DNA of 64,000 bases, from NCBI GenBank assembly GCA_964389525.1, contig CAYMEX010000001.1, positions 62,001 through 126,000 of the forward strand. The letters are read 5' to 3'. Numbering within the stretch: the first letter of the stretch is position 1; each line of letters begins with the position of its first letter. Below, one piece after another: positions 35,288 through 42,053 of the stretch. The DNA comes from JAFLTL01 sp964389525. Lineage in GTDB: Bacteria; Bacteroidota; Bacteroidia; Bacteroidales; Muribaculaceae. The notes under the pieces were generated by a model. The model made no database searches, was not told the origin of the DNA, and saw only the letters and a list, made by a program, of their open reading frames with translations. Position numbers and translations under genes: made by a program.

Positions 35288-36328
35288 TTATTTACAATTT
35301 AATTTTACGAGCACACCTTTGTGGTCGGTAGGCCACACGCCGAGAGGCAGAATGTAGTTGTCGTGACCGGGATCGGGGATGACAAGGGCTTTCTCGACCG
35401 ACTCGCGGGGACCGAACACCGAAGCCTCGGTGACGGTGACATCGCCCGCGCGCGGCGACTTGTAGTAGATGAAATCTATGCGGTCGCGCTCGTCGCTTTT
35501 GGGTGCCCAGGTGAGCCGGAAGGCGGGAACGGCCTCGTTGGCGCTGGGGAAGGTGAAGCACGGGTTGTCGACCGGGTCGGGATACATGGCGCGGTAGGCG
35601 TCGGTGAATCCGGCTTCGGTGAGCAGCGTGGAGACGGTCCACGGCACCACAAGTCCGGCATGGTCGCGCATGTCGGCGGTAGCCTCGTTCCAGTCGAGGT
35701 GCGACGGCTCGTTGAAGTCGCCTCCGAGCACCACCGTGCGGCCATCGGCTATGTCGGCCCCGGCGGCCTCTATGAAGATGCGGGCGGCGTCATCGCGCTG
35801 CGACAGGTCATTTTTGCGCAGAACCTCCTCGACCGTCTCGGGCACAGGGCATTCGCTCCAGTCTACGCCCGAGTATCCGCGAGGCTCATAGTAAGCGCAG
35901 TCCTGATAGTCGAGATGCGCGGTGTAGATGGCGAAACGGTGTCCGGCAGGGGTTGTGGTGTGCAGACGGTAGATCGAACCGTGGTCGCCGTTTTCAGGGA
36001 AAATCGTGTCAAACCGTTCGATAGGGTAGCGGCTCAGTAGTCCGGTGTCGTAGCTCGGGGCGGTGTAGTAGGTGACACCTTTTTCGGCGAGGTCGGCGGT
36101 GAGGCGTGCCGTGAAATCCACGCCCTTGTAGTTGCGCACTTCGCTGAGTGTCACGAAGTCGGGCTGCAGCCTGACGATCTCGTCGACTATGGCCTTGTAG
36201 CCGCCGGGTACTTTCGTGCCTTCCTGCCAGATGTTCCATTGCAGCACGGTGTAGTCGGCCGGCCGCGAGCAGGCGGCAGCAAGCGTGAGCACAGCAATAA
36301 GGATAAATCGGGCGATCTGTCTCATCAT
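35288..36328 (-). CDS. Endonuclease/exonuclease/phosphatase-family lipoprotein
   Basis: A 346-residue lipoprotein (lipobox LAAAC near residue 20) with an EEP domain: VLQWNIWQEG, VTLSEVRNY (metal Glu), TGLLSRYPIERF, VVLGGDFNEPSHLDW and the final PTDHKGVLV His. All catalytic landmarks of the fold are present, so it is likely an active, envelope-located phosphodiesterase or phosphatase. It is not a close copy of the EEP protein at 32017. It overlaps the stop of the acyltransferase gene by 4 bases. Confidence 0.9.
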   Translation of the reverse strand: MMRQIARFILIAVLTLAAACSRPADYTVLQWNIWQEGTKVPGGYKAIVDEIVRLQPDFVTLSEVRNYKGVDFTARLTADLAEKGVTYYTAPSYDTGLLSRYPIERFDTIFPENGDHGSIYRLHTTTPAGHRFAIYTAHLDYQDCAYYEPRGYSGVDWSECPVPETVEEVLRKNDLSQRDDAARIFIEAAGADIADGRTVVLGGDFNEPSHLDWNEATADMRDHAGLVVPWTVSTLLTEAGFTDAYRAMYPDPVDNPCFTFPSANEAVPAFRLTWAPKSDERDRIDFIYYKSPRAGDVTVTEASVFGPRESVEKALVIPDPGHDNYILPLGVWPTDHKGVLVKLNCK

Positions 36329-37173
36329 TTCAGTGTGCGGAGTTTGTAGGTCTGTTCGCGCAGATAGCGTCCGAGCTCTTCGGGAGTCGAGCTGTGAGCC
36401 ATCTGGTCTTCGACGCTTATGACGTCGCCGACCGATATGTGCATCTCTTTGCCGGTCATGCGGAACACCTCGGCCGGCAGACGCAGCGAACGGGCCTGCC
36501 AGCAGGCATGGCCGAGAAAATCAAACCACCACGAGTTGCGGTTGTGGAAATAGATCGGGACAACCGGCACGCGGGCCTTGTTGATGATCGAGAGGATCGA
36601 CGGCTGCCAGGGGCGGTCATGCAGCTGTCCGCGCCAGTCGGTCTTGCTTATGGCTCCGGCCGGGAAGAAGCCGATAGGTTCCCCTTCTTTGAGCTGACGG
36701 AGGGCCTGGCGTATGCCGTTGATCGACACCTGTCGTTTGGCCGGATCGTCACTCGCAAGGGCGTCGACGGCGATGAAGTTGGGGCGCATGGCCGAGATCT
36801 GATTGAGTATCATGTTCACCATGACCTTGTACTGCGGCCGGCGCGACGATATCAGGTATATGAGCGCGATGCCGTCGAGCGCGCCGAGCGGATGATTGCT
36901 CACCGTTATGAAAGCACCCTCGGGCAGATTGTCGAGTTGAGCCTCGTTGTCGATGCGCAGCTTTATCTTGAAGCCGTCGAGCAGCAGCCGTCGGGCGAAA
37001 TCGGGGCCCGGCGTGTCGCAGAAGCGGCGGTGTATGTCGTTTACTTTGTCGACGCTGAGAAAGTGCAGCAGCGAGTTGACGAGACGCTCATGCCCCTCGA
37101 GTTTCGGGACGAGCTTTTTTATATCGTCGAAATTGAGTACGTCGGGGCGCACTTCGCAAAGATCTTGAGTCAT
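36325..37173 (-). CDS. PlsC-like lysophospholipid acyltransferase (GlsA-like)
   Basis: A 282-residue acyltransferase. The catalytic block is ITVSNHPLGALDGIALI (His and Asp of the acyltransferase motif), followed by the glycerol-binding GFFPAGAISKTD segment and the PVVPIYFHNRNS element. It resembles the O-acyltransferase component of glycine- or ornithine-lipid synthesis in Bacteroides (GlsA); the N-acyltransferase partner that usually accompanies it is not in the window. No signal peptide; probably peripheral on the inner membrane. Co-transcribed with the EEP lipoprotein. Confidence 0.82.
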   Translation of the reverse strand: MTQDLCEVRPDVLNFDDIKKLVPKLEGHERLVNSLLHFLSVDKVNDIHRRFCDTPGPDFARRLLLDGFKIKLRIDNEAQLDNLPEGAFITVSNHPLGALDGIALIYLISSRRPQYKVMVNMILNQISAMRPNFIAVDALASDDPAKRQVSINGIRQALRQLKEGEPIGFFPAGAISKTDWRGQLHDRPWQPSILSIINKARVPVVPIYFHNRNSWWFDFLGHACWQARSLRLPAEVFRMTGKEMHISVGDVISVEDQMAHSSTPEELGRYLREQTYKLRTLK

Positions 37174-37253
37174 CTGTTTTATTGCTTTTTTGCTTGTGCT
37201 CCAAAATTAGCAACAAAATCCGACCTGAGCGGTATATAAAAGTGTTTTTGCTA

Positions 37254-37284
37254 TTTCGTTTCTCGGAAGATGTTGATATATTTG
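37254..37284 (+). promoter_or_regulatory. Candidate promoter for the plug-domain gene
   Basis: TATATTTG at 37277-37284 is an exact TAnnTTTG -7 box; TTTC at 37254-37257, 19 bases upstream, is one mismatch from the -33 TTTG. The ATG follows about 30 bases after the expected start point. Confidence 0.6.
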
Positions 37285-37320
37285 CATAAATACTTAATGC
37301 AATCTACAAAATCGTTAAAT

Positions 37321-37989
37321 ATGAAAAAGTTTATCACATTGCTGCTTGCGATCGCTACGGCGGGAGCGGCACTCGCATCCGAGCCGTTCAACGGTCTGCT
37401 GCTCGATCTCGATGGCAAGCCGGTGAAAGGAGCCAAAATCTATGTGCACAATCCCAAACAGTATGCCAAGTCCGATAAGAAAGGGCAGTTTGGCCTGACC
37501 GACGTCAAACCTACCGACACCATCCATGTGGTTGTGAAAAAGCAGGTTTATGCCATCCCCGTCAACGGCAGCAAAGGCATGCGCATCACCGTCGGCGACA
37601 TCACAGCCAAAGGAGTCGAGGATCAGCAGCTTGTGAGCGCGGGCATGGGCTATGTGAAGAAGAGAGAGTATCTCGGGCCGCGCAGCGGCGTCACCGGCGA
37701 GCAGCTTGTGGCAACCGGGCAGTCCGACCTGATTCAGGCGATGCGTGGTCTGATCCCGGGCGTACAGGTTGTCGACACTGAGTCAGGCGCCAATGTCAAC
37801 GTAAGAAACTCGACATCTTTCAACGCCGATTCAAGTCCGCTTTGGGTAGTGGACGGCACGGAGTCGAAAAACCCGCCGTCGCTCACGGTGCTTGAGGTCG
37901 AGAAAGTGGAGGTGATCAAAGACGGTGCCGGCTATGGCACACGCGGAGCCAACGGTGTGATCATCGTCACCCTGAAAGGGTCGAAATAA
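37321..37989 (+). CDS. Stand-alone TonB-receptor plug protein with carboxypeptidase-like domain
   Basis: A 222-residue exported protein. After a signal peptide (to about ALASE, residue 21) comes a carboxypeptidase-like/CNA-B type domain (FNGLLLDLDGKPVKGAKIYV..KKGQFGLTDV, 22-95) and then a receptor plug (GVTGEQLVATGQSDLIQAM, PLWVVDG, VEVIKDGAGYGTRGANGVII, about 135-220). The gene stops at IIVTLKGSK, precisely where a SusC-type receptor would enter its barrel. No barrel follows: a terminator and then the CotH gene. Either a trimmed receptor or a dedicated soluble plug. The plug motifs themselves are intact. Confidence 0.85.
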   Translation: MKKFITLLLAIATAGAALASEPFNGLLLDLDGKPVKGAKIYVHNPKQYAKSDKKGQFGLTDVKPTDTIHVVVKKQVYAIPVNGSKGMRITVGDITAKGVEDQQLVSAGMGYVKKREYLGPRSGVTGEQLVATGQSDLIQAMRGLIPGVQVVDTESGANVNVRNSTSFNADSSPLWVVDGTESKNPPSLTVLEVEKVEVIKDGAGYGTRGANGVIIVTLKGSK

Positions 37990-38004
37990 AATACAGGATT
38001 AAGT

Positions 38005-38037
38005 CTCGGGCGTGCTGATGTGCGCCCGGGCTTTTTT
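38005..38037 (+). terminator. Terminator after the plug-domain gene
   Basis: Stem CTCGGGCG / CGCCCGGG (one T-G pair) around a 10-base loop, followed by C and seven T. It lies 16 bp after the stop, so the short reading frame is a complete transcription unit and not a run-on into CotH. Confidence 0.8.
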
Positions 38038-38099
38038 TGCCGTAAAACTTTTATTGAGATATTTGTATGCCTCACGATGATGGATTATGAGGAAAAATT

Positions 38100-38107
38100 T
38101 ATATTTG
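38100..38107 (+). promoter_or_regulatory. Candidate -7 box for the CotH gene
   Basis: An exact TATATTTG lies 36 bases before the CotH ATG. No good -33 TTTG was seen at the expected spacing, so only the -7 element is supported. Confidence 0.45.
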
Positions 38108-38143
38108 TAGACCAGGAATCATTATCACATCATCTTCCCCCTT

Positions 38144-40084
38144 ATGAGGTCTCTTCTGCTTTTTGTCTTGTCGCTGTTCGTCTCGCTGATGTCGGCATAT
38201 GCCGACCAGAAACTCACCGGCACATATATCGGCTCAAAATGTTGGGATTATTCTCTCAACGGCATAGTGGCCAACGGTCAGTCGAGAGCCTTCGACGGCA
38301 ATCCGAACACCTACTTCGCCACCGAGGAGCGTTCATACGGGTGGGTAGGCATGGATCTCGGACGCCAGTATGTGATAACGAAAGTGGGATGGCGCCCCCG
38401 CAATGAGAACAGCGTAGGCGAGGCACGCGTGAAGTTCGCGGTGTTTCAGGGTGCCAATAAAGCCGACTTCACCGACGCCGTGCCTATCTACATGGTGACC
38501 GAGCGCGGCAGGCTGGGGGTGATGGACTATGCCGACGTGGAGTGTTCGCGCGGATTCCGTTATGTGCGCTATGTAGGCCCTTCGGGCTCGCGGTGCAATG
38601 TGGGCGACATAGAGTTCTACGGCCATGCGGGCGTCGGCGACGACAGCAACCTGTGGCAGCCGACCGCTCTGCCGACGGTGTGCATCAACACTATCGATTC
38701 GCGGGAGCCTTTCGACAAAGAGACCGAGATCGCCGGAAGCGTCGTGATCATCGACAATCATAAGATCGACACCGACAAGCCCATGGGAGTGAGAGAACGC
38801 GGCAATGCGAGCCGCCAGTTCCCTAAGAAACCGTGGCGCATCAAGTTCGACAAAAAGACAAAAGTGCTCGGCTCGCCCGCCGAGGGCAAAAAGTGGACGC
38901 TTGTCAACAACTACGGCGACAAGTCGCTGATGAGAAACATAGTGGCGTTTGAGATCGCCCGTCGTGCAGGCATGGCCTATGTGCCTTTCTGCAAGCCGGT
39001 CGACGTCTTTCTCAACGGCGAGTTCAAAGGATGCTATCAGCTGTGCGACCAGATCGACATACGCCCCGGACGTGTCGACATAACCGAGATGACCGCCCTC
39101 GACACCTCGGGCGATCCGCTCACCGGAGGCTATCTTCTGGAAATCGACTCATACGCCTCAGGCAACCAGATGGAGTGGTTCACATCAAACCGCGGCGTGC
39201 CCGTGACGATCCACGAGCCCGACATGGGAGTGTATCTGCAATACCGATATATCACGACCTATTTCAACGATTTCGAGAAAAAACTCTTCAGCACGCTGTT
39301 TACAAGCCCGACATCGGGCTACCGCACTGTGTTCGACATAGAGTCATTTCTGCAGCATTTCATCGTGAACGAGCTCGCTGGCAACCCCGACATCTACTGG
39401 AGCACATACATGTATAAAGACCGGCTCGACCCGAAGATACACACCGGTCCGGTATGGGATTTCGACCTCGCGTTTGACAACGACGACCGTGTTTACCCCA
39501 TGAACGGCAAAAGCACATTCCTCTATCAGGCTAACGTGATGGTCGCCAACCAGATGGACGTGATGGCACGGCGCATACTGGTCGAAGACCGCACGACCCG
39601 GAAAGACCTGAGCGAAATGTGGTCGCGTCTGCGCAACGGAGGCAAGATCACGCCAGAGGGGCTCTGTGCGTTTATCGACAGAACCTACGAAAGCATGAAA
39701 GCCTCGGCCGACCTCAACTTCGAGCGGTGGCCGGTGCTGCATGAGAAAGTCCACCAGAACCCGCGTACTCCCAACACCTACGAGGAGGAGATCACGTTTG
39801 TAAAGAACTTTATATGGGAGCGCATAGCCAAACTCGACGGAGCGTCGTTTATGAATCTTGACCCTACCGTGTCGTCGATAGACGAAATCGGTGTTGAGGC
39901 CGATGCGGAGGGTATAAACGTCAGCGGCCGTTGCATCAGTGTCGACGGCGAAGTGCCGTTCAGAGTCGTCAGCACAGCCGGCGTCACAGTCTTCAACGGC
40001 TCTGGCAGCACGCCTGAGCTACAGCCCGGCATATATATTGTTGTGCGCGGCGCCTCTCCCGCCGTCCGCATCCTCGTCCGCTGA
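38144..40084 (+). CDS. CotH-family secreted protein with discoidin-like and sorting domains
   Basis: A 646-residue exported protein. Order: signal peptide (1-20); an F5/8 discoidin-like sugar-binding domain (about 25-165: QSRAFDGNPNTYFATEERSYGWVGMDLG); a CotH kinase domain (about 175-560) with RERGNASRQFPKKPWRIKF, the lysine-containing WTLVNNYGDKSLMRN, and the metal-site region PVWDFDLAFDND; and a C-terminal beta segment (DEIGVEADAEGINVSGR..LQPGIYIVVRG) like type IX secretion sorting domains. The CotH core suggests ATP-dependent phosphorylation of a secreted protein, unproven here. Array C follows 40 bp after the stop. Confidence 0.88.
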   Translation: MRSLLLFVLSLFVSLMSAYADQKLTGTYIGSKCWDYSLNGIVANGQSRAFDGNPNTYFATEERSYGWVGMDLGRQYVITKVGWRPRNENSVGEARVKFAVFQGANKADFTDAVPIYMVTERGRLGVMDYADVECSRGFRYVRYVGPSGSRCNVGDIEFYGHAGVGDDSNLWQPTALPTVCINTIDSREPFDKETEIAGSVVIIDNHKIDTDKPMGVRERGNASRQFPKKPWRIKFDKKTKVLGSPAEGKKWTLVNNYGDKSLMRNIVAFEIARRAGMAYVPFCKPVDVFLNGEFKGCYQLCDQIDIRPGRVDITEMTALDTSGDPLTGGYLLEIDSYASGNQMEWFTSNRGVPVTIHEPDMGVYLQYRYITTYFNDFEKKLFSTLFTSPTSGYRTVFDIESFLQHFIVNELAGNPDIYWSTYMYKDRLDPKIHTGPVWDFDLAFDNDDRVYPMNGKSTFLYQANVMVANQMDVMARRILVEDRTTRKDLSEMWSRLRNGGKITPEGLCAFIDRTYESMKASADLNFERWPVLHEKVHQNPRTPNTYEEEITFVKNFIWERIAKLDGASFMNLDPTVSSIDEIGVEADAEGINVSGRCISVDGEVPFRVVSTAGVTVFNGSGSTPELQPGIYIVVRGASPAVRILVR

Positions 40085-40122
40085 CCCTCCATTTCGCAGG
40101 GTTTGTAATGGACCCACCTCCT

Positions 40123-41059
40123 CCGTCGAAGACGGATGATAATGCAAAGCCCCACATCGAGCGCGGAGCGCGATGGTGTGGGGTATGATCGTTTTGATAA
40201 ACCGAGGCCTCGGAGAGGTCGTCTATCCGACATCTTCGATGCCGTATTCCGTGGCTTCATCTTACCCCATGCCTTCGCTCCGCTCGACATGGGGCTTTTT
40301 ATTACATCGTGCCTTCGGCACTTGCATACATGTTCTGATTGATGACCTCTTGCGAGGTCACTGAGCTTTCGTCTCTGCTTTTCCCCACGCTGCGGCTTTG
40401 CCGCGACCGTGGGGTTTACCACGAATGCTGTCTACGACAGCAATTTATTCGTCCACAGCTTCGCTTGCCACATGCCAGACGATGGGGCGTGGTGCCGTTT
40501 CCGTCGAAGACGAAAAAATGCCTGAAGGGCATTTCAAAAACAGTAGCCGGGTACACCGTCAGGTGTGCCCGGTAAATGATCGCCGATAAAGCGTGTCTGA
40601 AAGACACCTCGTTACACATACCACACGAGGTGTGTCGCAGCTCCGCAGCTCCATCCTTCCATCCGCTCCTACACCGCGCTCACTTCGTTCGCACGGTGCT
40701 CGCGCGTGTGACGCCCGTTCCACGGGCTTTGTGGCGTGGTGCCGTTTCCGTCGAAGACGAAAAAATGCCTGAAAGGCATTTCAAAACAGTAGCCGGGTAC
40801 ACCGTCAGGTGTGCCCGGTAAATGATCGTCGATAAAGTGTGTCTGAAAGACACCTCGTTACACATACCACACGGGGTGTTTCGCAGCTCCGCAGCTCCAT
40901 CCTTCCATCCGCTCCTGCCACCGCGCTCACTTCGTTCGCACGGTGCTCACGCGTGTGACGCCCGTTCCACGGGCTCTGTGATGGGCGTCGCCCCGCGCCC
41001 ACTTCTCCGACGCCACGGGCTGCGGCGTCACGGGAGCCATGCGCTTTTTTTGCATGGCT
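40123..41059. repeat. Hairpin array C
   Basis: Modules: 40123-40135 CCGTC-GAA-GACGG; 40150-40183 (arms CCCCACATC/GGTGTGGGG, GA/GA, inner GCGC/GCGC, loop GGA); 40265-40294 (outer CCCCATG/CATGGGG, on minus GA/GA, GC/GC, GGA) plus T-run; 40309-40321 GTGCC-TTC-GGCAC; 40343-40360 TGACCTC-TTGC-GAGGTCA; 40383-40414 core GCGGC-TTT-GCCGC; 40426-40442 TGCTGTC-TAC-GACAGCA; then a unit AATGCCT-GAA, 11-bp stem with GTCA, and GTGTCT-GAA at 40517-40607, repeated at 40764-40853; CACCGCGC/GCACGGTG hairpins at 40672-40698 and 40919-40945; GCCCGT-TCC-ACGGGC at 40713-40727 and 40960-40974. It ends with a terminator-like AGCCATGC/GCATGGCT hairpin at 41035-41059. No credible gene is present. Confidence 0.9.
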
Positions 41060-41482
41060 AAAATTTTAGAGCTATTTTTGTCTACGATCATTTACGGGTA
41101 GCACGCAGAGGCGCGACGCCTAAGATCAATAATGCAAGACGTTTTCACGTCGGTTTTTCCCTGAAATTCAAAAATTCGCACCTTCTGAATGTCAACAATG
41201 GGTAAGACTGCGCAAGGACGTCCACAGAGGTATGTATTTACCACACGCCTGTACGTCGTGTCGCGTCCGCTGTAAAACGGCGGAGGTGATGCGGTCTGAT
41301 CGTGTGCAGTTATATGCATATAGCTCGCGTGGGCTGCCGATGTCGTTGGTCCATGTTGGCGGGTAAGTGCGAATACCTTGAATTGGGAACTACGGTGTCA
41401 GGCATCCCACGTTTTTGCATAAGGTATTGTAATAACTTCATTGAATTGTGCCGGGGGTGCGGCACAGCTATTATCTCCACCC
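41060..41482. other. Gene-free spacer upstream of the HTH gene
   Basis: No recognisable gene, palindromic module or promoter with both boxes was found here. The region has mixed composition and separates array C from the small HTH gene. Confidence 0.5.
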
Positions 41483-41716
41483 ATGGATTACATCGGCACC
41501 CTGATCAAAGAGGAACTAATGAGACAGGAGAGAAGCGTCTCGTGGTTTGCACGCAAACTGAGCTGCGACCGCTCCAACATCTATAGGCTCTTCCAGAAGC
41601 ACTCGATCGATACGGCGTTGCTGGCGCGTATCTCGGTGATACTTCAGCGCGACTTTTTCAAGGAGCTTTCGGGCAACCTTGCGGTAGGACGCGACGAAGA
41701 TCAGGCTCGCTCCTGA
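41483..41716 (+). CDS. Small helix-turn-helix DNA-binding protein
   Basis: A 77-residue protein that is almost only an XRE-like helix-turn-helix: MDYIGTLIKEELMRQER, WFARKLSCDRSNIYRLFQK (recognition helix) and DTALLARISVILQRDFFKEL. Such short regulators are common in Bacteroidales, often near surface or mobile genes. I chose the ATG at 41483 in CCATGG context, which gives the family start; an upstream in-frame TTG-type start at 41441 adds residues without similarity. It sits 337 bp before a large surface-protein gene it might control, which is inference from position only. Confidence 0.8.
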   Translation: MDYIGTLIKEELMRQERSVSWFARKLSCDRSNIYRLFQKHSIDTALLARISVILQRDFFKELSGNLAVGRDEDQARS

Positions 41717-41925
41717 TATTGCCGGCATGATGGCATATATCGGAGGCAGGATAATTGCGCGGCACTGTGTGCCGATAACGCTACACATATGTTGCTTTTA
41801 TAACACAGTGGATATAATGCACTGAAAAACAAAATATTGTGAAAAATTAACAGCTTTAAGCAGCGTGGCTTAACTGAAATTCGCGAATGTCGCCACAGTC
41901 TCGTGTCGTTCTCGCAGCGCGGTCG

Positions 41926-41958
41926 TTAAACCCACCCTATCGGTTATATCTATATTTG
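41926..41958 (+). promoter_or_regulatory. Candidate promoter for the surface-lipoprotein gene
   Basis: TATATTTG at 41951-41958 is an exact -7 box; the -33 position 21 bases upstream holds only TTAA (41926-41929), a weak match. The predicted leader is about 90 bases. The rest of 41717-42053 has no gene and no palindromic module. Confidence 0.55.
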
Positions 41959-42053
41959 TGAGCATGATTGCCGGGCAAGTCTGAAAATGCCACGGTTAGT
42001 GCATGATCAAGAGTTAAACCAAACAAATATTAGTTATAACTTAATTGTTTTTT

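Noticed and set aside
37321..37989. Frameshifted remnant of a SusC-like receptor
   Set aside because: No barrel-like coding remains in any frame downstream, and a terminator follows the stop immediately.
40123..41059. CRISPR array
   Set aside because: The repeated elements are different palindromes with irregular spacing, no uniform direct repeat or unique spacers, and no cas genes in the window.
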